DNA of 64,000 nt from assembly GCF_008107695.1 (NCBI RefSeq), contig NZ_VIRG01000070.1:372001-436000 (forward strand), written 5' to 3'. Source of the DNA: Stappia sp. BW2. GTDB taxonomy: Bacteria; Pseudomonadota; Alphaproteobacteria; Rhizobiales; Stappiaceae. The position numbers and the translations under genes were made by a program. The notes below the pieces were generated by a model, which ran no database searches, had not been told where the DNA came from, and worked only from the letters and a program-made list of their open reading frames with translations. Positions within the stretch are counted from its first letter, which is position 1; the number at the start of each line of letters is the position of its first letter. This document shows, piece after piece, positions 45,680 through 56,417 of this stretch.

Positions 45680-46591
45680 TTAGACGAACAGTTCGCCTCT
45701 TGCAGCCAGGGTCGCCTGACCGCCAATCCTGACCGCGTGCATCTTGCCGCCCTCGATATCGATTTCCAGATCGATCAGAGAGGGGCGTCCCATCTCGAAG
45801 CCCTGCTCGATGCGGATATGGTGCGTGCCGTTGGGCAGATCATCATAATAATCGACGACACCGGCGAAAGCGGCTGCAGCCGAACCTGTTGCGGGATCTT
45901 CGGGAATGCCCATGTCGGGTGCGAACAGGCGGGCGTGGAAGGCACTGTCGTGAGAGCGGGTTTCCCGGCAATAGACATAGGCGTCTGTGTGACCGTTCTT
46001 GCCAAAGCCACGGTTCCACATGGCCGGCATCGGCTTGGCGCGCGCCAGCGCATCAAGATCGCGTACGGGCACGAAAGTGAAGGGAGGGCCGACGCGGAAG
46101 CGCGAAGGGCCATGGTTTTCGAACCCGATGTCGCTCGGCTCCAGATTGAGGGCGGCGGCGATCAGGTCGATATTGTTGGTCGGTCCGGCAGGTTCCGGCA
46201 GGGTGGGAACATCGAACTCGGCAAAGGCGGCTGCGTGCTCGCGCAGGATCACGGCACAGCGCACCGCGCCGATCTTCTGCTTGAGAACCACGACGGAATC
46301 CTGCTCGCCCGAAATCTCGCCAAAGCGTTCGGTCGCCAGAAGGATGGCCGTACCGACGGTGGGGTGTCCGGCAAATGGCAGTTCCATCTTGGGGGTAAAG
46401 ATCCGCATGGTGGCCGAATGTCCGGGATTTTCCGGCGGAAAGACGAAGACCGTTTCGGAAAGATTGAACTCGCCGGCGATCTTCTGCATCTGCGCGTCGC
46501 TCAGGCCCTCGGAGTCCAGAACCACCGCCAGGGGGTTCCCGGCAAGGGTCGTATTTGTGAAGACATCCAGGATCGCATAGCGGCGGCTCAT
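45680..46591 (-). CDS. PhzF-family isomerase/epimerase
   Basis: A 303-residue protein of the PhzF (diaminopimelate-epimerase-like) fold: RYAILDVFTNTTLAGNPLAV at the start with the conserved glutamate in FNLSETVFVFPP, RIFTPKMELPFAGHPTVGTA, and FAPDMGIPEDPATGSAAAAF near the end. Family members isomerise small acids; most are of unknown substrate. It is not a sign of phenazine production, as no other phz gene is here. It stands alone between a gene-free region and a GNAT-Nudix gene. Confidence 0.9.
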   Translation of the reverse strand: MSRRYAILDVFTNTTLAGNPLAVVLDSEGLSDAQMQKIAGEFNLSETVFVFPPENPGHSATMRIFTPKMELPFAGHPTVGTAILLATERFGEISGEQDSVVVLKQKIGAVRCAVILREHAAAFAEFDVPTLPEPAGPTNNIDLIAAALNLEPSDIGFENHGPSRFRVGPPFTFVPVRDLDALARAKPMPAMWNRGFGKNGHTDAYVYCRETRSHDSAFHARLFAPDMGIPEDPATGSAAAAFAGVVDYYDDLPNGTHHIRIEQGFEMGRPSLIDLEIDIEGGKMHAVRIGGQATLAARGELFV

Positions 46592-46820
46592 ACTTCTTTT
46601 CTCCCTGAAGCCGCCTGCCTGCCTTCAAACGAAGCCTGGCAAGGGGCTCGAACGCTGTAAATCAACAAACCTGTCCTCAACGGACGGTCCCTGTGAAATC
46701 CGAGGTGCCGGGTTCAAAGGTGAGCGGACTTTTGCATTTTAAGGCAAGTCCTGCCAGTGCTTAGTGCGCATTCTTGGTGAACAAAATATTGCCGTTCGCG
46801 GCCGCTTTGCCTTGCGCACG

Positions 46821-47978
46821 TCATGGCAGCAGATATCTGCCGAGTGACCGGGCGTAGGGCACGATGGCGCTGTCCTCCAGATCCGCGCGAGTGCGAATAA
46901 TGCGCATATCCGCCAGTTCCTGTTCCTCGGACGCTTCGGAAAAACGCAGGATCTCGGTGCGCAGTTCCTCCGCGGGGCGGGGCACATCCATCAACTGACC
47001 GATGGAAATCCGCCAGCCGTCGAAGGTCACCAGCAATTCCGCAGGCCGGACATCCTCGCGTTTCAGGCCGGTTTCCTCTTCCAGTTCCCGGTAGATCGCT
47101 CCGACGACGTCGACCTTGCCGTCTTCGGTCAGGTCGGTCGGGTCGAGATTGCCGCCGGGGGGATAGATCATCCCGGCTGTTGCCGTTTTCGAAGACATGA
47201 CACCGTAAAGCAGTGCGCCATCGGCGGACCGCAGAATGGCGGAACCGAAAAGATTGAATGCGGTTGCATCCGGAGCGCCCCAGTCGCGCCACGCCAGGAA
47301 CGCGGCAAAGGAGCATTCGGTGCAGGTGCCATTGAAAGCACCGTCCTTGAACTCGAACCCGGTGAGCTTCATCGTGCGGCCATTCCACAGCTGCGGAATG
47401 CGCTTTCTGGCTTCCTCGAAATAGGCGTCGATGGCCTCCGCATGCGCGGTTTCAAAAGCCCAGGGTTTGTCTGAAATGCCGATGTTCAGGGTGTCGACCC
47501 GATAGACCGCCGGAGCCAGCGGTTTTTCCATCAGGGGGATGTCCTTGTCCGGCGACATCGCGCTTGGCCTTGTCGCCAGCGTCCGGAACCCGCGCTTTTC
47601 ATAAAACGGACCCGCATGGGCGTCGCTTTCCAGATAAAGCCGGCCCAGGCCCAGGCGCTGGGCCTGATCCTCGGCGCGTTTCAGCAGAAGGTCGCCAATG
47701 CCTTGGCGCTGGGCTTCGGGGGCAACAAACAGGAAATCGATGAGAAGGGTATCTTCGCTCTGTTCGGAGAGGCCGGAAAAGGCAACCGGAAGGCCGTTTC
47801 GTTCGGCAACGGTCATCGTCAACGACCGGACGGTTGCCTCGGATATCCGCCAGTACTCGCGAAACTCCGCCATCTTCTCCTCCGGATAGCCCCAGGTCGC
47901 CTTGGCGCGGTGGAGAATGTCGGTGAGGGCGGGGGCATCGGCCTCGGTGGCCGGGCGGAGTTTCAGTGGCATGGGCAA
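46821..47978 (-). CDS. GNAT acetyltransferase fused to a Nudix domain
   Basis: A 385-residue two-domain protein. Residues 5-145 form a GNAT domain (LRPATEADAPALTDILHRAK; acetyl-CoA loop FVAPEAQRQGIGDLLLKRAE; AGPFYEKRGFR). Residues from about 165 to the end form a Nudix-type domain with GGNLDPTDLTEDGKVDVVGA and then YRELEEETGL. The REUxEE core is intact, but the glutamate expected eight residues before it is not in place (valine). The substrate is unknown; a fusion suggests that both act on the same metabolite or damaged nucleotide. No assembly or stop signal suggests an artefact. Confidence 0.82.
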   Translation of the reverse strand: MPMPLKLRPATEADAPALTDILHRAKATWGYPEEKMAEFREYWRISEATVRSLTMTVAERNGLPVAFSGLSEQSEDTLLIDFLFVAPEAQRQGIGDLLLKRAEDQAQRLGLGRLYLESDAHAGPFYEKRGFRTLATRPSAMSPDKDIPLMEKPLAPAVYRVDTLNIGISDKPWAFETAHAEAIDAYFEEARKRIPQLWNGRTMKLTGFEFKDGAFNGTCTECSFAAFLAWRDWGAPDATAFNLFGSAILRSADGALLYGVMSSKTATAGMIYPPGGNLDPTDLTEDGKVDVVGAIYRELEEETGLKREDVRPAELLVTFDGWRISIGQLMDVPRPAEELRTEILRFSEASEEQELADMRIIRTRADLEDSAIVPYARSLGRYLLP

Positions 47979-48045
47979 TCCAGTCGGTTACGTTCCGGAC
48001 AGCCCTAGCCAGACTTTGTGAAAGTTACAAGGCGGCTGGCCTCGT

Positions 48046-48954
48046 TCAGTCCTGACGGATGAACGTGCCGTTTTGAAGTTCGGTCACGGCCTGGATGAGT
48101 TCCTGGCGCGTGTTCATGACGATCGGTCCATGCCAGGCGACGGGTTCCTTGATCGGGGCACCGGAAACGAGCAGAAAGCGGATGCCTTCTTCTCCCGCCT
48201 GAACCACGATTTCGTCTCCGGAGCCGAAGATCACCAGAGAGCGGTTGCCGGTCTGGTCGCGGAACTTCAGTTCCTCGCCGCCGAATTCCTTCTCCGTCAG
48301 AACCCCAAACGGATCGGATGCCCCTTCAAAGGTTCCTGACCCTTCGAAGATGTAGGCGAAGGTCTGTTTGTGCGTGTCGACCTTGAAGCGTTTCTTCTGT
48401 CCCGCCGGAACGTGGATATCGAGATACTGTGGATCGGCGGCGATACCGTCGACCGGGCCGCGTTTGCCCCAGAACTCACCACAGATGATCCGGGCAGAGG
48501 TGCCGTCGTCATCGATCACGACGGGGATTTCGCCGGAAGAGACATCCTGGTAGCGCGGAGCGGTCATTTTCAGCGAGGAGGGCAGGTTTGCCCAGAGCTG
48601 GAAACCGTGCATCCGGCCGTTGGCATCGCCCTTGGGCATTTCCTGATGCATGATCCCGCTTCCGGCGGTCATCCACTGAACGTCGCCCGCACCCAGGTTG
48701 CCGCTGTTGCCCAGGCTGTCGCCGTGTTCAACAGTGCCGGCCAGCACGTAGGTAATGGTCTCGATGCCGCGATGCGGATGCCAGGGGAAGCCCTTCAGGT
48801 AGTCTTCAGGTCGTTCGTTGCGGAAATCGTCGAGCAGAAGGAACGGGTCCAGCATTTCCGGATCCTGAAACCCGAAGGCCCGCTCCAGGCGAACGCCGGC
48901 GCCTTCCAGGGTCGATTGCGTGCTGCCGATGTGGGTTACGGGACGGATGGACAT
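48046..48954 (-). CDS. Pirin family protein
   Basis: A 302-residue bicupin. The N-terminal cupin holds FPWHPHRGIETITYVLAGTV and the later GSGIMHQEMP, giving the three His and one Glu that bind iron in pirins. ERAFGFQDPEMLDPFLLLDD is a family landmark. Bacterial pirins act as quercetinases or as regulators of metabolic enzymes; the role here is unknown. It is divergent from the ABC transporter operon. Confidence 0.9.
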   Translation of the reverse strand: MSIRPVTHIGSTQSTLEGAGVRLERAFGFQDPEMLDPFLLLDDFRNERPEDYLKGFPWHPHRGIETITYVLAGTVEHGDSLGNSGNLGAGDVQWMTAGSGIMHQEMPKGDANGRMHGFQLWANLPSSLKMTAPRYQDVSSGEIPVVIDDDGTSARIICGEFWGKRGPVDGIAADPQYLDIHVPAGQKKRFKVDTHKQTFAYIFEGSGTFEGASDPFGVLTEKEFGGEELKFRDQTGNRSLVIFGSGDEIVVQAGEEGIRFLLVSGAPIKEPVAWHGPIVMNTRQELIQAVTELQNGTFIRQD

Positions 48955-49197
48955 GACTTTTTTCCTGCTGCGAATTGATTTTGACAGGAAGATAGTGGTT
49001 TGGCCGGCAAAACCTAGGCTTGCGTCCGCAGACGCAGTGTTTCGTCAGGCGAAACAGTGACGCCGCCATCCGGACTTCCTGTGATTGCCGGGGGCCTGCC
49101 CGACGGGGTTGCATCTTGCGGCCTGTCCGCCCACATGCGAGTGTGCCCGCCTGTTTGGCCGTCTGGTCAAATCCCTTCTCCCTAATCGGTTGAAACA

Positions 49198-50121
49198 ATG
49201 GCCCCGATACTTTCTGTCCGCGACCTGGAAAAAACCTATGATGGTGGCTTCCAGGCCCTGAAATCCGTGTCTCTGGATATCCGGCAGGGAGAGGTGTTTG
49301 CGTTGCTCGGACCGAACGGGGCCGGCAAGACGACCTTGATCAGCACGATTTGCGGCCTTGTGCGGCCAACCTCCGGCAGTATTCACGTGTGCGGCCACGA
49401 CGCCTTGATCGAGTACCGCGCCGCCCGTCAGATGATCGGTCTGGTGCCGCAGGAAATGCCGACCGCTCCATTCGAATTGGTGGGCGACACGGTGGCCTTC
49501 AGCCGTGGTTTGTTCGGCATGAAACCGGATCCGGCGCGGATCGAAGGCATTCTCAAGGACCTGACACTCTGGGAAAAGCGCAGCAACCCGATCATGGCTC
49601 TTTCCGGGGGCATGAAACGCCGCCTTCTGGTTGCCAAGGCGCTGGCCCATGAGCCCAAGATCCTGTTTCTGGACGAGCCGACGGCGGGTGTGGATGTGGA
49701 ACTCAGACACGACATGTGGCGCATCGTGGGTGAGTTGAAGCAGAAAGGCGTCACCATCATCCTGACGACCCACTACATCGAGGAAGCCGAGGAAATGGCC
49801 GACCGCGTCGGGGTGATCAACAAGGGCGAAATCATTCTGGTTGAGGACAAGGCGGAGCTGATGCGCAAGCTTGGGCGCAAGTTGTTGTCGCTCAGCCTGA
49901 CCGAGCCCCTCAGCGAGATCCCCGGCAGCCTTGCCAGCTACGATCTGAAGCTTGAGGACGAGGGACGTAGTCTGGTCTACACCTACGATACCAGGGCGGA
50001 GCGCACAGGCATCACATCGCTTCTGACCGATCTTTCTCAAGCCGGCGTGCGCTTTCACGATCTACAGACCGACCAGTCTTCGCTGGAGGACATCTTCGTT
50101 GGCCTGGTCAGTCAGGGATAA
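49198..50121 (+). CDS. ABC-2 exporter ATP-binding protein
   Basis: A 307-residue ATPase with Walker [11 protein letters not shown]-loop VPQEM, signature [20 protein letters not shown], Walker [11 protein letters not shown] and the switch His in LTTHYIEE. The C-terminal extension of about 80 residues is typical of drug or polysaccharide ABC-2 ATPases. Its permease partner is at 50617-51378, with a GNAT gene between, so the three form one operon with gaps of 5 to 7 bases. Confidence 0.92.
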   Translation: MAPILSVRDLEKTYDGGFQALKSVSLDIRQGEVFALLGPNGAGKTTLISTICGLVRPTSGSIHVCGHDALIEYRAARQMIGLVPQEMPTAPFELVGDTVAFSRGLFGMKPDPARIEGILKDLTLWEKRSNPIMALSGGMKRRLLVAKALAHEPKILFLDEPTAGVDVELRHDMWRIVGELKQKGVTIILTTHYIEEAEEMADRVGVINKGEIILVEDKAELMRKLGRKLLSLSLTEPLSEIPGSLASYDLKLEDEGRSLVYTYDTRAERTGITSLLTDLSQAGVRFHDLQTDQSSLEDIFVGLVSQG

Positions 50122-50128
50122 GGCAGAG

Positions 50129-50611
50129 ATGGACACAGGCTTTACCATTCGCGAGGCGGTCCTCGAAGACATCCCGGCACTGACGGATCTGTGTATGCGC
50201 TCCAAGCAGTCAAACGGTTACGACGACGCCTTCATGGCGATGTGTGCCGACGAACTGAAGGTTCGCGACAGCTGGATCGAGGATGACGATTTCTGGCTGG
50301 CGCAGGATGCAGACGGGCGGCCCGTCGGCTGTGTCCGGCTGTCCACCAGAGACGATGGCGAAACAGGGGAACTGGAAACCTGTTTTGTCGATCCCGCCTG
50401 GCAGGGGCGGCGCGTAGGCCGGGCGTTGTTCGACGTGCTTTACGAAAGGGCACAAAATCTGGGACTGGTAAGGATCGGCCTCGATGCGGATCCTTTTGCC
50501 GAACCGTTTTACGCCCGCATGGGCTTCAAGACCATTGGCCGGGCTCCGTCCGGTTCGATTTCGGGACGCACCTTGCCCCGGATGGAACTCATTCTGACTT
50601 CGGGGCAGTAG
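50129..50611 (+). CDS. GNAT acetyltransferase within the ABC transporter operon
   Basis: A 160-residue acetyltransferase with [17 protein letters not shown], the acetyl-CoA loop [20 protein letters not shown] and [16 protein letters not shown] near the end. ATG at 50129 lies 7 bases after the ATPase stop, and the permease follows 5 bases after its stop. Its position between the two transporter subunits suggests it modifies the exported compound or belongs to the same response; the substrate is unknown. Confidence 0.85.
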   Translation: MDTGFTIREAVLEDIPALTDLCMRSKQSNGYDDAFMAMCADELKVRDSWIEDDDFWLAQDADGRPVGCVRLSTRDDGETGELETCFVDPAWQGRRVGRALFDVLYERAQNLGLVRIGLDADPFAEPFYARMGFKTIGRAPSGSISGRTLPRMELILTSGQ

Positions 50612-50616
50612 CGCAC

Positions 50617-51378
50617 ATGAATTTCGAAGCGATCAAAGTCATCTATCTGACCGAAATGGCGCGCACCCGCCGCACGATCATGCAGAGCATCATCTCGCCG
50701 GTGATCTCCACGGTGCTTTACTTCGTTGTCTTCGGGGCGGCCATCGGTTCGCGGATTTCCGAAGTTGACGGCGTCAGCTACGGCGCCTTCATCGTTCCCG
50801 GGCTGATCATGCTGTCGCTGATGACACAAAGCCTGTCCAACGCTGCGTTCGGCATCTATTTTCCGCGGTTCACCGGCACAATCTTCGAGGTTTTGTCGGC
50901 GCCGGTGTCGTTTCTGGAAATCACCATCGCCTATGTCGGCGCGGCGGCGACGAAATCTATCGTCGTCGGTCTGATCATCCTGATTACGGCAAGTTTTTTC
51001 GTGCCTCTGCAAATCCAGCATCCGGTGTGGATGGCGGCGTTCTTTCTGCTGACCGCCGTCACGTTCGCGCTGCTCGGGTTCATCATCGGCATTTGGGCGG
51101 ACAACTTCGAAAAACTGCAGTTTGTACCGCTGCTGATCGTCACGCCTCTGGCTTTTCTGGGCGGCAGCTTCTATTCCATCAGCATGTTGCCGGAGATCTG
51201 GCAGAAGATCACCTTGATCAATCCGGTGGTTTACCTGATATCGGGCTTCCGCTGGAGTTTCTATGGTCAGGCGGATGTCAGCCTGTGGCTGTCTCTGCTG
51301 GCAACCATGATCTTTCTGGGCGGTTCGCTGGCTGTTGTGCATTGGATATTCAAGACCGGTTACCGCCTCAAGGCATAG
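50617..51378 (+). CDS. ABC-2 type transporter permease
   Basis: A 253-residue inner-membrane protein with about six membrane helices (for example [20 protein letters not shown] and [20 protein letters not shown]) and the ABC-2 landmark near the end, [20 protein letters not shown]. It works with the ATPase at 49198-50121. The D,D-carboxypeptidase gene follows after 33 bases. Confidence 0.9.
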   Translation: MNFEAIKVIYLTEMARTRRTIMQSIISPVISTVLYFVVFGAAIGSRISEVDGVSYGAFIVPGLIMLSLMTQSLSNAAFGIYFPRFTGTIFEVLSAPVSFLEITIAYVGAAATKSIVVGLIILITASFFVPLQIQHPVWMAAFFLLTAVTFALLGFIIGIWADNFEKLQFVPLLIVTPLAFLGGSFYSISMLPEIWQKITLINPVVYLISGFRWSFYGQADVSLWLSLLATMIFLGGSLAVVHWIFKTGYRLKA

Positions 51379-51411
51379 GGCCGGCCGAAACGCGAGTTTG
51401 AGAGAGCGGGA

Positions 51412-52299
51412 ATGCGTGCGTCTTTCCTTTTGAAGAAGGCTTCGATCTTCGTTCTGGCCGGTTTCCTGGCCGCCTGTCAGACGGGGCAGGGGCCGGCTCC
51501 GGCGCCTGTAACAAACACGGCACCGGCCGTTCAGACTGCCCCGCTTCCTGCCGTGGCCTATGCGCCGACGACAGCTGTTGAGCGAGGATTTTCCGCGTTG
51601 GTTCTGAATGCGTCTACCGGTGAGGAACTTTACGCGGTCGATGCGGATGCACCGCGTTTTCCCGCCTCGCTCAGCAAGATGATGACGCTCTACCTGCTTT
51701 ATGAAGCTGTTTCCGAAGGGCGCTATTCGCTTTCCACGCCCTTGAAGGTTTCAGCCAAGGCGGCATCGCAGCCGCCGGCGAAGTTGGGCCTCAAGGCGGG
51801 GACAACCATCACGGTGGAACAGGCGGCAAGGGCGCTCGCTGTCAAGTCGGCCAATGATGTCGCCATCGTCGTTGCCGAGAACCTTGCCGGCAGCGAAGCG
51901 GCCTTTGCCCGGCAGATGACGTCCAAGGCACGGTCTCTGGGATTGTCCCGTACCCGCTTCGTCAATGCCACCGGCCTGCCCGATCCGGCGCAGGTGTCCA
52001 CGGCCCGCGACATGGCGGTGCTGGGCCTCGCACTCAAGCGGCGCTTCCCGCAATATGCCAGCTATTACCGGGCGAGGTCCTTTACCTACAACGGCCGGAC
52101 CTTCCGGGCCACCAACAACCTGGTCGGCAAGGTGGCTGGCGTCGATGGCCTGAAGACGGGTTATATCCGCATGTCGGGCTACAATCTTGTCGCGACAGCC
52201 AATCGTGGCGGCAAGCGCCTGATCGTGGTCGTCATGGGTGGGGCCAGCGAAGGGGCGCGGGACAAGGAAGTCACAAGGCTCATCGAAGCCTACTCCTGA
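51412..52299 (+). CDS. D-alanyl-D-alanine carboxypeptidase lipoprotein (peptidase S11)
   Basis: Trims D-Ala from peptidoglycan stem peptides in the periplasm. The 295 residues carry a lipoprotein signal with lipobox LAAC (Cys22), a proline- and alanine-rich linker, and the S11 triad: SLSK (S86, K89), SAN in AVKSANDVAIVVAENL, and KTG in GLKTGYIRMSGY. It lacks the long C-terminal beta domain of PBP5, consistent with the lipid anchor replacing the amphipathic helix. It may be in the transporter operon (33-base gap). Confidence 0.92.
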   Translation: MRASFLLKKASIFVLAGFLAACQTGQGPAPAPVTNTAPAVQTAPLPAVAYAPTTAVERGFSALVLNASTGEELYAVDADAPRFPASLSKMMTLYLLYEAVSEGRYSLSTPLKVSAKAASQPPAKLGLKAGTTITVEQAARALAVKSANDVAIVVAENLAGSEAAFARQMTSKARSLGLSRTRFVNATGLPDPAQVSTARDMAVLGLALKRRFPQYASYYRARSFTYNGRTFRATNNLVGKVAGVDGLKTGYIRMSGYNLVATANRGGKRLIVVVMGGASEGARDKEVTRLIEAYS

Positions 52300-52321
52300 G
52301 TGGGACGTGGCTCTCAGGGGC

Positions 52322-53485
52322 TCAGGAAGGGGCTGCACCGGAGACCGGCTCGACAATGGAAATCCGGTTCCGTCCGGTTCGCTTGGACTGATAGAGGCTC
52401 TGGTCGACAGTCTTGAGCAGTTCGTCTGATGGCAGCTCGCCGCCATTGCCGTGATAGACGCCCGCCGAAGCCGTCACGTTGAAATCCCGCGGCGCGAACT
52501 CGAACTGAAGGCCGGCGATGCATTCGCGCAGGCGCTCGGCGACACGGTAGGCGTTCTCCCGCGAAATGGATGGCAGAAGCACGGCGAATTCTTCGCCGCC
52601 CAGGCGTGCGAAACAATCGTGCTGGCGCAGATGCGCTTTCACTTCCGAACAGACCCTCACAAGCGCCTCGTCACCAGCGGCATGGCCGAACCGGTCGTTC
52701 ACCTGTTTGAAATGATCCAGGTCGAAATGGACCAGGCCGAAGTCGTCCTTCCGCGTATCTTTCAAGATGGTTTCCAGACGAGCCTGGAATTCCCGGCGGT
52801 TGAAGGCGCCGGTCAAAGGATCGCGCCGGGCGTCCTCCCGGTTCCGGTCGGCCATGAGTTCGAACGAGAGCGCGAGGGAGAAAGCACCTGTCAGGCTGAC
52901 GAAGACCAGGCTGCACATCAGGTGAATGTCCGCGCTCTGGTTGTCGATCATGAAAGGTTCCTGCGAACCGACAGATACGAAACCGTGAATTGTGCGTAGC
53001 ACCCCCTCGGCGGCCAGAAAGAAGAACCCAAGGATGAGTCCTGTGCTGGAGATAAGGCCCCGTAGGGGCTTCGAGGCATAAACGGTGATGGTTGCAACGG
53101 ACAGCAGCATCAACACCACGTTGGCCGCCAGATAGGCCAGCGCATAGTCGGAAAGCAGATAGGCGCAGCTTGCGGCGATGACATAGGCGAAGGCCGGAGC
53201 AACGACATTGCTGATTTTGCTCGGCATGTCTGCCAGCAGGCGCGCGGCATGCCAGTGACAACCAAATCCAAGCAGCAGCAGCGTGTTGGGAAGCAGATAG
53301 GCGGCCAGCGGCGGCAGCATGCTTCTGACCGCAAAGCAGATCAGCGCCAATGCCAGCAGGGTGTTGGCGGCAGCCCAGCTGAGCCAGTGCGTTCTCGGAT
53401 GAGTCTGCAGAGAAATGGCAAGGAAGCAGATGGCAAATATCGACAGCAGAAGCACATTTGCTGAAAAGAGTGTCGATAGATCCAT
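52322..53485 (-). CDS. Membrane-bound diguanylate cyclase (GGDEF)
   Basis: Synthesises cyclic di-GMP from two GTP. The 387 residues have about six N-terminal membrane helices (for example ANVLLLSIFAICFLAISLQ) with no recognised sensor family, then a GGDEF domain from about residue 215 (DPLTGAFNRREFQARLE, FDLDHFKQVNDRFGHAAGDE). The active site is GGEEF in FARLGGEEFAVLLP. No inhibitory RxxD site is clear: the sequence before GGEEF reads QHDCFAR, not R-x-x-D five residues upstream. The ATG at 53485 follows a TTG. Confidence 0.9.
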   Translation of the reverse strand: MDLSTLFSANVLLLSIFAICFLAISLQTHPRTHWLSWAAANTLLALALICFAVRSMLPPLAAYLLPNTLLLLGFGCHWHAARLLADMPSKISNVVAPAFAYVIAASCAYLLSDYALAYLAANVVLMLLSVATITVYASKPLRGLISSTGLILGFFFLAAEGVLRTIHGFVSVGSQEPFMIDNQSADIHLMCSLVFVSLTGAFSLALSFELMADRNREDARRDPLTGAFNRREFQARLETILKDTRKDDFGLVHFDLDHFKQVNDRFGHAAGDEALVRVCSEVKAHLRQHDCFARLGGEEFAVLLPSISRENAYRVAERLRECIAGLQFEFAPRDFNVTASAGVYHGNGGELPSDELLKTVDQSLYQSKRTGRNRISIVEPVSGAAPS

Positions 53486-53744
53486 CAAGGGGACTCCGGA
53501 GCCGGATACTCATTCTCCTACAATGTATTCATTACGTTATGGGAATGGCTCTTGCAATCCAGTTGGCCTTGATGACGGAACTTTTACAAAATCGGGTGCG
53601 CGCCACTTCGATACCGTTTGCGATGCATGGGAAATTTGCGAAGACCTCGGGTCTTTTTCGCAGACAACCAGTCATCATGCCGTCGTTTCAGGGCGCGGCA
53701 GGTGGCACCCGGTCATTCATTCGGTGCCTGACCACCACGGCGGG

Positions 53745-53777
53745 CAAAAAGAAACCCCGCTGTTGCCAGCGGGGTTT
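53745..53777 (-). terminator. Terminator after ilvC
   Basis: On the minus strand AACCCCGCT, loop GGCAAC, AGCGGGGTT, then TCTTTTTG. It sits about 30 bases past the ilvC stop. Confidence 0.88.
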
Positions 53778-53804
53778 GGTGTCAGGCCGATGGGGCGAAG
53801 GTCT

Positions 53805-54851
<1,047 letters not shown>

Positions 54852-54923
54852 TCACTTGAAAGGCCGGTTTTCCGGTCTTGATTGGTTCTGGTCGTTTCCA
54901 GTTTGCCCGGGTGTTCGCGGCTG

Positions 54924-55574
54924 TCAGGCCCCGAACAGACGGTAAAAGCGGTCGACGGCCACTTCGGCCTGCGATTTCAGATCCGTCTCGGCGGGACCGG
55001 CGGTCTCACCGAGGAGGAGGCGGATATGGACGTCCCGAATGGCCAGGCCATAAAGCACCTGGTAGGCGTCTTCGGATTCATCGAATTTCAGAAGTCCGTG
55101 GCGGCGGCCGGTGTCCAGCATGGCGCGCGCACGGGCGGAAATCATATGTTTGCCACGCACCAGCAGGAGCTGGCCTAGGCGGTTCGAGTTGGTGTTGGAC
55201 TGGCCGATCGACAGCCGGTTCAATGCCAAGGACGTTTCGGAAAACAGAACGCCCAGCAGGGCTTCCACGAAAGCAGTTACATGAGCGCGGAACGTTTCCG
55301 CATCGGCCGTGGCGCCGGCCTCAGAGGGAAACTGAACCTGGCTGGCCTGAAAGGCGACAACGGCGGCCAGCAGGCCGTCCCGGTCGCCGAACCACTTGTA
55401 AAGGCTTTCCTTGGAGCAGCTCGCCGTGCGGGCAAGCCCTGCCGTCGTCAGCGCCTTTTCGCCGCCCTCGACAAGCAGCGTCAGCGCATGTTGCAACACC
55501 ACCTGCTGGCGCGGCGAAAATTCGGGCGCTGCATCCGGGCGGGAGGTGGCAATATCGTAAGCGGTCGCTGGCAT
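54924..55574 (-). CDS. TetR-family regulator with 19-bp palindrome upstream
   Basis: A 216-residue regulator: FSPRQQVVLQHALTLLVEGG leads to the helix-turn-helix TTAGLARTASCSKESLYKWF. The C-terminal half has no named family. The frame extends to 55709, but the palindrome at 55606-55624 and the start MPATAYDIATS argue for ATG at 55574. The palindrome would cover the promoter, so autoregulation is likely. Its only downstream same-strand neighbour is ilvC, 100 bases on; whether it regulates that gene is unknown. Confidence 0.85.
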   Translation of the reverse strand: MPATAYDIATSRPDAAPEFSPRQQVVLQHALTLLVEGGEKALTTAGLARTASCSKESLYKWFGDRDGLLAAVVAFQASQVQFPSEAGATADAETFRAHVTAFVEALLGVLFSETSLALNRLSIGQSNTNSNRLGQLLLVRGKHMISARARAMLDTGRRHGLLKFDESEDAYQVLYGLAIRDVHIRLLLGETAGPAETDLKSQAEVAVDRFYRLFGA

Positions 55575-55605
55575 TTGTCTGGTCGGATCGTTGATGAAAC
55601 TCTGA

Positions 55606-55624
55606 GAACCGTACGGTACGGTTC
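55606..55624 (-). promoter_or_regulatory. Perfect palindrome, likely TetR operator
   Basis: GAACCGTACGGTACGGTTC: two 9-base arms around one central G. It is 32 bases upstream of the preferred start of the TetR gene, where a repressor site would block its promoter. Confidence 0.8.
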
Positions 55625-55844
55625 GGGTGTGGTTATGACATCGGCAGCGGGGCAGGTCAAGAGTAATCTCGCACCTTTTCCGCGAGGCCTTGCGCCTGGG
55701 GGAGGGCATTCGAATGCATGCTCAGGCACGTGGCCGGAGTAGAAATTTACGCTTATTCTAGGTCCTGCTTGCATTGGGAAGAATTTGCGGATTACATTTT
55801 CGTATTAAATTTTTATGTGTTGTTTTTTGCTGGATGGCTTTGAA

Positions 55845-56285
55845 ATGTTGACGATCAGAAAACTCATAGTAGGGCCGTTGTTGCTGGCCTTTCTTGCCTT
55901 GACTGCCGTTGGTGCGAGCGCCGCGCCACGTGTGACCGCCAAGATAGATCTGTCCGAACAGCGGCTCTACCTCTACGTCGATGGTCGATTGCGAAACAAA
56001 TGGCCTGTTTCAACGGCCCGCAAGGGATATCGCACGCCGACCGGAAGCTGGCGGCCGACCCGGCTGGAACGCGACTGGCATTCGCGCAAATACAATTGGG
56101 CGCCGATGCCCTATTCGGTCTTCTTCCTGGGGGGCTATGCCATCCACGGTACCAATGATCTCAAGCGATTGGGGCGTCCAGCCTCGCACGGCTGCATCCG
56201 CCTCCACCCCAAGAACGCTGCGCATCTTTACAATCTGGTGCGCAAGGTCGGCCGGGCCGACACACGGATCGTGATCAAGCGGTAA
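55845..56285 (+). CDS. L,D-transpeptidase (YkuD)
   Basis: A 146-residue secreted enzyme that forms 3-3 peptidoglycan cross-links or anchors proteins to the wall. Signal peptide: IVGPLLLAFLALTAVGASA. The YkuD domain starts at ARKGYRTPTGSWRPT and holds the catalytic HGTNDLKRLGRPASHGCIRL with Cys in SHGCIR. The frame begins at 55815; ATG at 55845 gives a normal signal peptide. It stands between a TetR gene and a receptor-like gene, without an evident operon partner. Confidence 0.9.
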   Translation: MLTIRKLIVGPLLLAFLALTAVGASAAPRVTAKIDLSEQRLYLYVDGRLRNKWPVSTARKGYRTPTGSWRPTRLERDWHSRKYNWAPMPYSVFFLGGYAIHGTNDLKRLGRPASHGCIRLHPKNAAHLYNLVRKVGRADTRIVIKR

Positions 56286-56417
56286 GCGGAGTTTTCTCCT
56301 GCCACCGCGCATCCTGGCTCTGTTTTCCTTCGTTCACAGGTTGCATGGCCACTGCAGGGCAGCTTACTTTTTGAGACACTTTCTGCGTGATTCCCGATTT
56401 GTCCTGCGGAGGCAGCC

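Noticed and set aside
45291..45683. 130-codon plus-strand frame before phzF
   Set aside because: No ribosome site, no family and it runs through the gene-free region into the end of phzF; kept only as an unexplained stretch.
45680..46591. PhzF as a sign of phenazine biosynthesis
   Set aside because: PhzF-fold proteins are widespread and no other phenazine gene is in the window.
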